Assembly (NCBI GenBank): GCA_033675265.1
Contig: JAUJYZ010001260.1
Span: 417,501 to 481,500 of the forward strand
Reading direction: 5' to 3'
Length of the DNA: 64,000 bases
DNA from: Actinostola sp. cb2023
Taxonomy: Eukaryota; Cnidaria; Anthozoa; Actiniaria; Actinostolidae
This document shows, one piece after another, positions 48,701-61,301 of this stretch. The notes beneath the pieces are model-generated. The model worked only from the letters and a program-made list of their open reading frames with translations. It had not been told where the DNA came from and made no database searches. Both the position numbers and the translations under genes were made by a program. Every line of letters starts with the position of its first letter. Positions within the stretch are counted from its first letter, which is position 1.

Positions 48701-50649
48701 TGAACGAGTATGAATGAGCAAGAAAATGAGAAGGGAGAAAGGAATAATAGGAAGAAAGAAGAGTGCAAGTAAGGTTTTTTCATCTATTATACACCCATTA
48801 AGTCATCTGATAGAAGGAGATCATCTGTGAGTTCATTTCCAATAAGCAGGAAATGAGGTATACCACAGTCACTGTGAGATGAGAAAACTCTCCTTTAACT
48901 CTCCCTTAATCCTCTCGGTCTCAGAACTCTACAATGTACTTATACGTGTAGGTGTATACTCCACTAGGTACATCAGATAACATTCAGAATGCACCTTGTT
49001 GTGTAGAATTATCTATAATACCTGCTGCTGAGGAAGGCTCAACGGATTGTAATGCTCGGCCAAAGGACTTGGTAATGAGAACTCTGCCAGCATTGCATGT
49101 AGGGATATCTTGGGAAACCTTGAGGAAAATTCTTCAACTAACGGTGAAGATCTGTAACAAAAGGGAAATGTAACAATATTATTCTAGATGGAAAAAACTG
49201 TAAATAAAAGAGAATAAAAGGAAAAAGAGAGGAAATAGAATGCTAATACTGCTCAGAAAACAAGGAAGGAAGGAAGGGGGGAGGGGGGATGGAAAGAGAA
49301 AGAAAGACAGTAAGTATGATACTAAGGAAGAGAGAGAAAGAGAGAAAGGAAGGACAGATGGAGAGAAGGAAGGAAGGAAGGGGAAGGAAGGAAGGAAGGA
49401 AGGAAGGAAGGAAGGAAGGAAGGAAGGAAGGAAGGAAGGAAGGAAGGAAGGAAGGAAGGAAGGAAGGAAGGAAGGAAGGAAGGAAGGAAGGAAGGAAGGA
49501 AGGAAGGAAGGAAGGAAGGAAGGAAGGAAGGAAGGAAGGAAGGAAGGAAGGAAGGAAGGAAGGAAGGAAGGAAGGAAGGAAGGAAGGAAGGAAGGAAGGA
49601 AGGAAGGAAGGAAGGAAGGAAGGAAGGAAGGATAGAGTTCGATGCCATGCAATGTTTCAACTCACATGTCCACCGATATACTGGGTGCCACAGCATAAAC
49701 GTTGCTTTCACAAAGTGGAAAGATGATGGATGCTTTACCCCAGTAAACAAGGTGAGCTGCGATTGCAAAAATCTACAGAAATTCAAGACATACAGTAATG
49801 TACATTTAGTATGGGAGGAATAGTGTGATTAGATTGGTAGTGTTTCTCTGCTGTAAAATGTAGGTCACTGACATCAAAGGGTTTGTGTGATGTTTGCAAT
49901 GATGCAGTGGTACACTGTAAATACACACTAATGAATCACTTTCAAGAGTGAACCATATTTTCATGTTTACATAATTATGCACTTTGTACAGGTACCATAT
50001 TCAGTCATATACTGTGCGGAAGGCTGAACTCCATTTTCAGTACCTGAGACAAGGGAATATCTGTGTCTTGAGAAAGCGTTGTGAAACTAAATAGAAATTA
50101 AAACGATAGTAAAGTATAATGGCTAACACAGGATCATATCAACACTAACATCATTATCAGAAGTTATCATTTACACCATCATTATCCCCTACAATGATCA
50201 ACACCATCATCATCATCATTATAATAATCATCATCAGTCACCACCATCATCATCATCATAGTCACCACCATCACACCACCATCACCACTTAAAATAACCA
50301 TTATTACCACCATCATTATTACCACCACCATCACCATCATCATAGTCACCATCACTATTCATCACCACCACCACCACCATCATAGTCATCACCATCACTA
50401 TTCATCACCACCACCATCAGTCACCACCATCACTATTCATCACCACCACCATCAGTCATCACCATCACTATTCATCACCATCACCACCACCATCATCATC
50501 ACCATCATCATCAGTCACCACCATCATCATCATCATAGTCACCATCACTATTCATCATCACCACCACCACCACCATCATAGTCATCCACCATCACTATTC
50601 ATCACCATCACCATCACCACCACCACCATCACTATTATCACCATCACCC

Positions 50650-50683
<34 letters not shown>

Positions 50684-53600
50684 CCACCATCACACATCAT
50701 CATCATCATCATATCACCACCATCACTATTCATCACCCACCACCACCATCATCATAGTCACCACCATCACTATTATCACCACCATCCATACCACCACCAT
50801 CACTATTATCACCATCCATCATCACCACCACCATCAGTCATCACCACCATCATCATAGTCACCACCATCACCATTATCACCACCATCATCATAGTCACCA
50901 CCATCACTATTATCACCACCATCATCATAGTCACCACCATCACTATTCATCACCACACCACCACCATCATCATAGTCACCACCATCACTATTATCACCAC
51001 ACCACATAGTCACCACCATCACTATTATCACCATCACCATCACCACCACCACCATCAGTCATCATCATCACTCATTCATCACCATCATCACCACCATCAT
51101 CATAGTCACCACCATCACTATTCATCACCACCATCATCATAGTCACCACCATCATTCATCATCACACCACCACCATCATCATCACCACCACCATCATATT
51201 ATCACCACCATCATCATCATCATAGTCACCACCATCACCATCATCATCACCACCACCACCATCATCATAGTCATCACCATCACATTCATCACCACCACCA
51301 CCATCATCATAGTCACCACCATCACTATTATCACCACCATCATCATACCACCACCATCACTATTATCACCACCATCACCATCACCACCATCACCACCATC
51401 ACCACCATCATCATCATCACCACCATCACCACCATCACCATCATCATAGTCACCACCATCACTATTATCACCACCACCACCACCATCCAGTCATCACCAT
51501 CATCATTCATCACCACCACCACCACCATCACTATTATCACCACCACCATCACCACCATCATCATTATCACCATCATCATCAGTCACCACCATCATTATCA
51601 CCACCATCATCATAGTCACCACCATCACTATTATCATACCATCAATAGTCACCACCATCACTATTATCACCACCACCATCATAGTCACCACCATCACTAT
51701 TCATCACAACACCACCACCACCACCATCACTATTATCACCACCACCATCACCACCACCACCACCATCACCACATCATCATAGTCACCACCATCACCATTC
51801 ATCACCACCACCACCATACCACCACCATCATATCATCACCACCATCATCATAGTCACCACCATCATCATTATAGTCACCATCACTCATTCACCACCATCA
51901 CTATTATCACCACCATCATCATAGTCACCACCATCACTATATCACCACCACCACCACCACCATCACTATTATACCACCACCATCATCACCATCATCATAC
52001 CACCACCATCACCATCATCATCACCATCATCATCAGTCACCACCATCATCATCATCATAGTCACCATCATCACTAGTCACCACCATCACCATCACCACCA
52101 TCATCATAGTCACCACCATCACTATTATCACCACCATCATCATAGTCCACCACCATCATCACCATCACCACCATCATCACCACCACCACCATCACTATTA
52201 TCACCATCATCATCACCATCACCACCACCACATCATCACCATCATCATCAGTCACCCACACATCATCATCATCATAGTCACCACCATCACTATTATCACC
52301 ACCACCACCACCACCATCATCATAGTCATCACCATCACCTATCATCACCACCATCCTATTACCATCACCACCAGTACCACCCATCACCATCACCACCATC
52401 ACCACCACCATCACAGTCATCACCATCACATAGTCACCACCATCACATCACACCATCATCATAGTCACCACCATCACTATTATCACCACCATCATCATCA
52501 TAGTCACCACCATCACTATTATCACCACCACCAATACCACCACCATCACTATTATCAAACCACCATCAATACCACCACCATCACCATTATCACCACCATC
52601 ATCATAGTCACCACCATCACTATTATCACCACCATCATCATAGTCACCACCATCACTATTACCACCACCATCATCATACCACCATCACCATTCATCACCA
52701 CCACCATCATAGTCACCACCATCACTATTACCACCACCACCATCATAGTCATCACCATCACTATTCATCACCACCACATAGTCACCATCACTATTCATCA
52801 CCACCACCACCACCATCATCATAGTCATCACCATCACTATTATCACTGGCCACCATCATCATAGTCACCATCACTATTCATCACCACCACCACCATCATC
52901 ATAGTCATCACCATCACTATTCATCACCATCATCCAAAGTCTGAACATCAATAAATATCATGATATTGAAAAGTACATACTGTGAAATATCTACCTTTTC
53001 AATGGCGATGCTCTACGAACAAGTCTAGTAAGAGCAGGTGAACAGTCCCCTGGGAGTGAGGCTAAGAGTAAGCCTTCATCCACTAGGAAGAGTAACGTGT
53101 GATAAGGTCTGACAACAAGACAAAAATAAAGTAATCAAAGGGAAACTCAATTGAAAGGTACTTCTTTACTCTGGTACCTCATGGCGGCTAATGAAGCTTC
53201 TATGGCTTTAGGCTGTAACCATAACAATAAAAGGATAATCAATACTAGGAAACACCTTCAGTTTAGGGTGAACACCAAAACCATTTGATTCTGAAAATTA
53301 GTTATTGGTAAAGACATACATGTACATGTGTACACATTTACTACATGTACAGTGTATGGCCTATCACTTGGCAAGACCACACACTGGGAACTGGTTTTAG
53401 GTATTCTGGACCTGCCTTATGGAAATGGCTTCCCAATAAACTAAGAGCATCAATGTCCCTTGCATGTTTCAAGAGGGGCATTGACGTGCTATTCTCATCA
53501 GCAGACTCCCACACGGCAAACCAGTTTTATTGAGTTCTATAATCTCTTTTTTAATTGTATATAGCCTTGTACTGATTATTTATATAAATAACTAAGTACA

Positions 53601-56600
53601 GTGTCTGTCTGTCTGTCTGTCGTGAACTCTGTGCATTACTCTTAGTTGAATAATGGTGTGAGTTCTTTGATGCCCCTCAATGTAATGGATTTAATGTGGT
53701 TACATGTATCTGAGCCACGAAAGGGTCTAACCATTTGCAGATAATAATGTTGACGTACATTGACTTACCGGGACTCTAAGCATTCCTTCATTCAAGTTAT
53801 GTACTTTGTGAGGTAAACAAAAGCTCACATTAACCCATCCATTAACCATCAGCTGCACAACACCGCTCTCACATAAACTAAAATCAAATACAGTCAGTCA
53901 GTCAACAACTTGGCTATTGAAAGAAGACTCGAGAAGTGCGAGAAACACATGGCTACACTTCATGCTTGTCCTAACACTTCTTTCATCTTCTTCCAATTCG
54001 CGCAATTTTGCTTCTAGAACACGACAGAGCACTGTCACTGTCTCGTTTTCTATTTCTTCAATAGTACATTGTAATATACAATGTACATATACATTGTTGT
54101 ACATGTACTGGTACTAGTAATGGTTTATTAACAGCATTTCCATATTTATACATGGCTCTTCATCTGATAGGTTACTATAATACTACTATAATATATGTAT
54201 GCATAAGAAAATATATATTCATATAATTTTAAAACTGGTTTTGTTTTAATTTAAAATAAAAGTTATTCGAAAAGTAAAATAATCGTAGAAACTGACAACA
54301 ATCAATACCATCATAAAACTTAGAGTTGGCACTACCAGGTTAGTTTACGGTATGGACTTTATTGTAAAATATGGCTTGAGCCAATCGATCAGAAATAATA
54401 TTTATTTTGACCACTCAGTGCACGATCAAAATGATGTGTTTTTTTGTTGTTGAGGTTTTGAGTTGTATTTATTCAGGGTCAGTTGAATTTTGATGTGTCG
54501 ACGGCCCAATGTGCCGAGCACAACTGGGGACGAGTCAACTTTCGACATGGAAAGTACGACAAAGAAAAACAAAAAATTATACGTTGCATTTTTAGACTCG
54601 TGCGGCCTTTGGCCTGGGCACGAGTAAAAATGATTTTGTATGGAAAACTATATTAGGAACAATGAACAATGAGTCTCATGGTGTATATTGCAATCTACTT
54701 CCATACGCTACCTTTCAAATGCATTTTTGAGGTCTCTTGCAAGTGTACTCTTGGGTAGCATGTGATGGAATGGAGATTCAGCAGAGTCTTTAAAGAATAC
54801 AAGAAATACTTTAGTTAGAACTACAGTCAAAGATAAAATGTACTGATGATTACAGTGCGACTCTCAAAACTAACCACCCCTAATGTACAATGTATTTGCA
54901 TACTATGGGCCTATGGCGGGGATTTGACTTGATGTGCTATCCGTGGGCTGGGATTTTGATTAAACACTTGCCCGGGGTAGGGGAAATTTGAAAAGTAAAA
55001 TTACAAGTAAAATTGAAATTTCCGCGGTGAAACACAGGCAGCCCAAGCAATACATTTGTGGAGTGTACGAACGTGATTTACAGTGAATGTATGGGGCGAA
55101 AAATACGTATTTTTTGTTTTAATAAATTTAAACATACCTTGGTCCTGTGTTGTTGTTAATGCTATTTAACATCATTTTGGCTGGTTTTTAGCCGTTTTAG
55201 AGCGGTTTTTGAAAAATTAGCCCAACAGTCAATAAATATTAGAAGGCTGGTGACTCCAGCTTGACACTACTTGTGTTCGATGGCCAAGAAAATCATGTTT
55301 AATCCATCCTTTGCCTCCAAAATCCCCTCAGCACCACAGCTCGATGATCCTTCTCTCCAGAAACCCGCATTATTTCCACAGATCCCGAGTTAAACCTCAT
55401 GAAATCCTCAATAATGAGCGATTATCTGCTACACTTTTTGCTTCAGATTATGCGTTAGCCGTCAGGGTTGGACACCGATTTGACCGTTGACTTTAACTCG
55501 ATTTGATTGGACGATAGTTACCATGGAGTAGGTTCACGTCCTCCCGTCCTCCCGTCACGCATAATCTGAAGCAAAAAGTGTAGCAGATAATCGCTCATTA
55601 TTGAGGATTTCATGAGGTTTAACTCAGGATCTGTGGAAATAATGCGGGTTTCTGGAGAGAAGGATCATCGAGCTGTGGTGCTGAGGGGATTTTGGAGGCA
55701 AAGGATGGATTAAACATGATTTTCTTGGCCATCGAACACAAGTAGTGTCGAGCTGGAGTCACCAGCCTTCTAATATTTATTGACTGTTGGGCTAATTTTT
55801 CAAAAACCGCTCTAAAACGGCTAAAAACCAGCCAAAATGATGTTAAATAGCATTAACAACAACACAGGACCAAGGTATGTTTAAATTTATTAAAACAAAA
55901 AATACGTATTTTTCGCCCCATACATTCACTGTAAATCACGTTCGTACACTCCACAAATGTATTGCTTGGGCTGCCTGTGGGTGAAACAACTGCCGGATCG
56001 AAGCATGCTTTCAACACGTATGTGATCAGACTCATGTGATCACGTTTACAGCACAAGAAGAATGGTATTATTAATTGAGTATCGTAGGTGAGTAAAAATA
56101 CTCAAATGTTATTTCAGTCAAATGTTCGTACTTTACTCTTACATTAAAGGCAAACAAGTTTCATAAGTAACTTACCTATTGATTTGTTTGGAATGACGAT
56201 AATTTGTGACAATCTATCTGTTTATTAAAACAGTACAAGGATATTCCTTCAGGGTAGCAAAGGGGTTACGCGTGACTTGACCAAAAAATGGAGCGTAAAT
56301 CGTGAAATTCATTAAAATTCGAGCGTGATGCGTGAATTTATGTTTCAACGTGATGCGTGATTGTCCCTTTAGACCGACTATGATTCATGATTTACCGCTG
56401 TTATGCTCTGTGAAACGTGAACGTTTAAGATCGAAACATTTTCACGCGTGAAATTCCAAAATTTTGGCTAGCGCTCGTGATTCGTGAATTTCGGACATTT
56501 TGGTCTGTGATGCGTGAATTTACAACAAAATCGCCCTTGAAGCGTGATCATGACACCCCCTCCCCCCCCCTTTGCTACCCTGTTCCTTCCGATGAAATTA

Positions 56601-59600
56601 TTGATGAAGTATCAAGAATGGTACTTTTGACAAGAGAAGAAGTGAAACTGATGTGGCTTGAACATCTCAATCTGGTCCAAGTGTGGACCTGAATAACTGA
56701 AGTTTGGGTTTTGATGATCATTTTTTGTTGTATTTTTCAAAACTAACAAATGGGTTTATATAAACTATATCTCTCGCAAAATGAGGAACATTTTGCTCTG
56801 GGTATGCAATTTTTTTACCACATTTGACCTTCCTTTTAGCCCCTGGGGAGGGAATTTGACTGAAATTTTCTTGAAAAAATCAAATCCCCGCCGTAGGCCC
56901 GGCCTCCCCCCCCCCCCCCCCCCCCCCCCCCCGGCTTAACATTGATAGGTGCATAATATTACAAGTATATTTATGCTAGTTACAGCTGGTTACATACATG
57001 TACTTGGAGATACAGTTGAACCTCTGGTTGCGACCACTCTCGTAAGCGACCACCTCTCCTAAGCAACCACAAAGTTTGACATTTTGGGTGGTCGCTTATG
57101 GGAGGTTCGACTGTATATGAGTACAGTACATGTACGTCATCATATTCATTAATAATTCATGAGGAAAACACAATAGAAATCATAACCGTAGGGAATTTCT
57201 ATTCTAATTTTCTCAGCCAAACTTACTGATATCTTGAATGTTATAGTAGAACATGATTTTATAGATCTGTAGATATGATAAGTCCAATACAATATTCGCA
57301 ACCATACTGTATGGGAAATACTATGTCTTGCCTGCAGCTCAACATTGTTTTCCCATACAGTACAGCTGCTCATGTTCATATTGTATTTAGGTATTAAATG
57401 TACTTTAAGGGTAACAAGGGTTTTACCTTCTGGCAGAGATGAGATCTCATCATGTACTGTAAGCATTTTCTCTCTCTGCGACGTCAAATAACAACATCTA
57501 AAAAGACAACATACAGTGTACATGTACATGTATTGATCTTAATTATTCAGTTGTACATAGCATAAAATAGCATAAAACCCCACCTAACTGCCTAAAGCCC
57601 TGTAGAAAATTCATTTCTATTTTATGTTATTATTAATTATTTTTGTGAAAATACAACGTACCTGTATTCTTCATGTTTTAGGGCAATAGCAATTCTTTTA
57701 GAGAGATCATGGGAACAGTTTATTACTGAATTCTCTACACCAGCTTGTAGAGAGACACAATTGAGACAATACATGTACAATGTATAACAATGTAAACACA
57801 ATAGATCCAGTCATTTGCAAAAATTCTGCCCGCCACGATATATCAATATATCGGGTGTATGGGTAATTAAATAATACTATTTTCAGTTTAAACTTATTAA
57901 ATGAAGTAAAATGTACATATATGTAAGAGATTAGAGGATTCTGGGTAATTATGAACTACTTTTTAAAGCTTTAAGGGGAATTTTAGATTATATACCCTGC
58001 ACCCGGTGGCTTGTCATGTATTTCGTAGCGGCCAGAATTTTTACAAAGTACGTTTACTGTAACTGTAAAATATTAGAGAGGGTAAGCAGCTATACAGATC
58101 CAAAACAAATGTACTGGGTGGCTTGTCAAGTTTTTCCTTTTACAAGTACGTTTACTGTAACTGAAATATTAGAGAGCTTAAGCAGCATACAGATGAAACT
58201 ACATAGTAGTCAAGATACATGTAGACCAACAGATTGATTGCTTACAGCTGGAAATCCATCACATGGCCTTGTACCTTAGATACAAATGTACATGTACTTA
58301 CCTTTAAAACAAACACAATATTAAACAGTTTCAGCATCACATTCTCTTTGTATTTGGAAGTATCACATCTCTGTAATAAAATCAAGCTGATTTATTACTT
58401 CATATTCTATCCAATTACTGTATTGTTGTAAATAAAAGAAACACATGTATAACATCATATATTCCAATGCCAACCTTTAGTTCTGGAGGTCTCTGCAGTT
58501 CCATCGAATGCCCCACAAACACAACATTGTCAATTTTGAGTTCAAACTTTCTTCCACACAACTCTACATTGGGTGTCAGAATGTTTGCTAATATGGTGTC
58601 TGAAAAACTAAAATAATGGTATTTCAAAATGACTTAATGCTTAACACAAAGGAATCTAACAATACAGACAGACAGTCAGATACTACAAATACGCCAATAC
58701 ATGGACAAGCAGAAAGACAGACAGACAGTCTGACAAACTGACTGACTGACTTTATGAGTTTTTTATCTTTATTGATGGGCTTTGTGGTATGGCATAGGAT
58801 ATTACATTGGTTTCCCTGTAGTAAAACGGTACATGATTCACACATCACATGCGCAGAAATACCTACGTTAACTTGTGTTCAATTAATAATGTACAAATGT
58901 AGGTGATTCCACAGGAACCCCATCAAAAATAAAGTTGTGCTCATACATGTATTTTTTAGTTTTAACAAATAGAGTTCTACCCTGGTTCCAGAGGCTTTGT
59001 CAAACTACATTATATAGTTTGACAAAGCCTCTGGAACCAGGGTAATACTACTAGAGTTCAATACCTTGAAGCATTGTAATTTTCAGTCTTAGTCGCAGCA
59101 TATGTATAGAAACTTTTACTGGGATCTAAAATGTTATGTACAAGAGTTTCAAGCATTTTCAATTTAGTACCAAGACTGCTCAGCTACCAATGATAGCCTA
59201 CTACAAGACAACTACAAGACAGACTCAGCTACCAGCGATAGCCTACTACAAGACAACTACAAGACTCAGCTACCAGTGATAGCCTACTACAAGACAACTA
59301 CAAGACTCAGCTACCAGTGATAGCCTACTACAAGACAACTACAAGACTCAGCTACTACTAGTGATAGCCTACTACAACTACAAGACAACTACAAGACTCA
59401 GCTACCAGTGATAGCCTACTACAAGACAACTACAAGACTCAGCTACTAGTGATAGCCTACTACAACTACAAGACAACTACAAGACTCATCTACCAGTGAT
59501 AGCCTACTACAAGACAACTACAAGACTCAGCTACTAGTGATAGCCTACTACAACTACAAGACAACTACAAGACTCATCTACCAGTGATAGCCTACTACAA

Positions 59601-60391
59601 GACAACTACAAGACTCAGCTACTAGTGATAGCCTACTACAACTACAAGACAACTACAAGACTCATCTACCAGTGATAGCCTACTACAAGACAACTACAAG
59701 ACTCAGCTACTAGTGATAGCCTACTACAACTACAAGACAACTACAAGACTCATCTACCAGTGATAGCCTACTACAAGACAACTACAAGACTCAGCTACTA
59801 GTGATAGCCTACTACAACTACAAGACAACTACAAGACTCATCTACCAGTGATAGCCTACTACAAGACAACTACAAGACTCAGCTACTAGTGATAGCCTAC
59901 TACAACTACAAGACAACTACAAGACTCATCTACCAGTGATAGCCTACTACAAGACAACTACAAGACTCAGCTACCAGTGATAGCCTACATGTACTACAAG
60001 ACAACTACAAGACTCAGCTACCAGTGATAGCCTACTACAAGACAACTACAAGACTCGGCTACCAGTGATAGCCTACTACAAGACAACTACAAGACTCAGC
60101 TACCAGTGATAGCCTACTACAAGACAACTACAAGACTCAGCTACCAGTGATAGCCTACTACAAGACAACTACAAGACTCATCTACCAGTGATAGCCTACT
60201 ACAAGACAACTACAAGACTCAGCTACCAGTGATAGCCTACTACACGAACGTGCAACCTTACCACTGTTTTGAGAGATTTCTTTGGTTTTGTTCGTTTGGT
60301 TTGGGTAGCGAAATAAAACCTTTTGTCCTCTACTGCCTGCTGTAACTAGTATAATACTAACAGGATCACAGTTTACGCCTTGTAAGCTCAT
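39766..60391 (-). CDS. NPRL3: GATOR1 complex subunit NPRL3
   Basis: Fifteen exons join in phase into 525 residues (human 569): 60262-60391, 58475-58599, 58302-58370, 57662-57732, 57427-57497, 54712-54787, 53769-53877, 53178-53212, 52995-53108, 50044-50086, 49666-49772, 49022-49151, 48248-48301, 40660-40943, 39766-39925. NPRL3 with NPRL2 and DEPDC5 forms GATOR1, a GAP for RagA/B that silences TORC1 on lysosomes when amino acids are scarce. Marks: start with [20 protein letters not shown], then [69 protein letters not shown] and the C-terminal [14 protein letters not shown] with [20 protein letters not shown]. Differences: the linker of exon 14 is shorter and less Ser-rich than in human. Intron 13 uses a GC donor (GCAAGT at 48247) and is almost wholly satellite. 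Introns also hold CAT/CAC and AAGG arrays, a retrotransposon scrap and a 423-bp-arm inverted repeat. Confidence 0.93.
40530..40624. mobile_element. 95-bp inverted-repeat element in NPRL3 intron 14
   Basis: GCGAGTGGGTTCCCTGTG on the left and the inverted CACAGGTAACCCACTCGC on the right. The core GGGTTNCCTGTG resembles the termini of the CACAGGCAGCCC family at 55033 and 60522. Confidence 0.7.
40999..41030 (+). mobile_element. Transposon terminal repeat bordering the satellite
   Basis: CACAGGCACCCCAACCATT matches the left terminus of the 60522-61301 element (CACAGGCAGCCCAACCATT) at 18 of 19 positions. The first satellite unit starts 13 bp further on. Confidence 0.75.
41031..48202. repeat. 36-bp satellite, about 199 copies, in NPRL3 intron 13
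   Basis: Unit: GGGCTTCCTGTGGTAGAGYG followed by CGTGGGATAATCTATT or CACAGGATAATCTATT. Variant positions (AGAGCGCACAGG, AGAGTGCGTGGG, AGATCGCACAGG, GGGATCCCTG, GGTTGAGTG) recur in the same order, so the array is built of higher-order blocks. A 35-bp variant (TTGGCTTTCTG) marks block starts at 41391, 42109, 43080, 44375, 45562 and 46604. Frames are open on both strands over hundreds of codons because 36 is a multiple of three and the unit lacks stops; the periodic 12-residue translations are not evidence of proteins. Confidence 0.96.
49362..49632. repeat. (AAGG)n microsatellite
   Basis: About 65 almost pure units in NPRL3 intron 11, ending 34 bp from the 49666-49772 exon. Poly-purine on the plus strand, able to form triplex or slipped structures. 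Confidence 0.95.
50160..52935. repeat. CAT/CAC trinucleotide-rich composite array
   Basis: About 2.8 kb of CAT, CAC and CCA triplets in NPRL3 intron 9. A longer motif, CATCATAGTCACCACCATCA then CTATTATCACCAC, recurs irregularly about every 36-60 bp, so it is a composite minisatellite rather than simple sequence. Open frames rich in Val, Met, Asp and Gly are artefacts. Confidence 0.93.
53345..53625 (+). pseudogene. 3' scrap of a non-LTR retrotransposon
   Basis: A 62-codon frame ends with [15 protein letters not shown] and [13 protein letters not shown], the usual C-terminal motif after reverse transcriptase in CR1/RTE/jockey-type elements (PxLWNxLP ... SLxxFKxxL). It lies in the NPRL3 intron between exons 53178-53212 and 53769-53877 and is followed within 100 bp by a short (TCTG)n tail. 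The 5' part of the element is absent. Confidence 0.6.
55033..55979. mobile_element. Foldback hAT-like element, 423-bp inverted arms
   Basis: Left arm 55033-55455 and right arm 55557-55979 are equal in length and nearly identical as inverted copies, with a 101-bp centre. Ends: CACAGGCAGCCCAAGCAATA and its inverse. Flanked by GGTGAAA(C) on both sides, a 7-8-bp target duplication as in hAT elements. No transposase. In NPRL3 intron 5. Confidence 0.85.
57013..57113. mobile_element. 101-bp Tigger/pogo-like MITE
   Basis: CAGTTGAACCTCTGGTTGCG to GGGAGGTTCGACTG, flanked by TA. Shorter relative of the 27222-27430 copy, lacking its middle. NPRL3 intron 5. Confidence 0.8.
58978..59044. repeat. Perfect hairpin, about 30-bp arms
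   Basis: TACCCTGGTTCCAGAGGCTT continuing to CAAACTA, an 8-bp loop, then the exact inverse. TAGAGTTC occurs on both outer sides (58971 and about 59053). Short MITE or snap-back; in NPRL3 intron 1. Confidence 0.8.
59165..60243. repeat. 41/51-bp minisatellite at the NPRL3 exon 1 edge
   Basis: Unit AGACTCAGCTACCAGTGATA then GCCTACTACAAGACAACTAC. In the middle, 41-bp and roughly 51-bp forms (the latter with CTACTACAACTACAAGAC) alternate as a dimer about seven times. The array ends 18 bp from the exon 1 donor. Confidence 0.92.
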
Positions 60392-60521
60392 CTTTATACA
60401 TGGTATTTACGCAGTATTCCCTGCAATGCATCCGCCATTTTGAAAACCGAGTAGAGACTAAGGCGAGAGATTGGATTTACACAGGTAGCCCGAAAGATGC
60501 ACGCAATCTCGCCGCAAGAGC

Positions 60522-61301
60522 CACAGGCAGCCCAACCATTGCTTTTGAGGCTACTAAATAAATCAATAAAATGATATTTGTGTCATTTTTTGATGGGTTT
60601 CCTGTGGTAGAGCACGCGCGCATTTATATATTGGGTTCCCTGTGTATAGAAATGTATAATGTTGGGCTTCCTGTGTGCATCCTGCGGGACACGCCCGCAG
60701 CAAATGTGTATACTGTATTTCAATATACACATGTACTGCGGGACGTGCGGGATGTGCACAGGGAGCCCAATATTATACGGTACTCAACACAGGAAGCCCA
60801 ACATATCTACATATTATATATATATTTAACAAATTTACGATAGTTTCGCGTGGTATGTCCTCTTATTTACCACGGTTGGCGTCATCGAATCGTCAAAATT
60901 GTTGTGGATTCACGAGGCGTAGCCGAGTGGATCCACTTAACAATTTTGACGATGAGATGGCGCCAACCGTGGTAAATAAGAGGACATACCACAAGAAACT
61001 ATCGTAAGTTTGTTTTTTACCACAACAGAGGGAGAAAACATCCGAAAACGCCGATAAATTTTGAAAGAAAAACTGATTCAAGCGCGCGCTAGATCCGTGC
61101 GCGAGCGAACACGCAATTGCCGTGGTATGTACTCTTATTTACCACGGCTCTAAGCCAATCAGAGAGCGAGAAACTGACTAGTTGTGGTAAAAATATATAT
61201 TGCGCGCGCGCTCTACCACAGGAAACCCATCAAAAAAAGACGCAAATATCATTTTATTGATATATTTAGTAGCCTCAAAAGCAATGGTTGGGCTGCCTGT
61301 G
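60522..61301. mobile_element. Nested hAT-like element with internal palindromes
   Basis: Ends CACAGGCAGCCCAACCATTG and its inverse, inverted arms of about 110 bp, flanked by CAAGAGC(C) on both sides (7-8-bp duplication). Inside are two further palindromes: about 60660-60790 (arms starting TTGGGCTTCCTGTG) and 60836-61007 (arms around ACCACGGTTGGCG). The subterminal stretch GGGTTTCCTGTGGTAGAGC is nearly the core of the 36-bp satellite. Confidence 0.82.

Noticed and set aside
49179..49786. Frames of repeated Lys-Glu-Gly-Arg or Phe-Leu-Pro-Ser
   Set aside because: Products of the (AAGG)n microsatellite.
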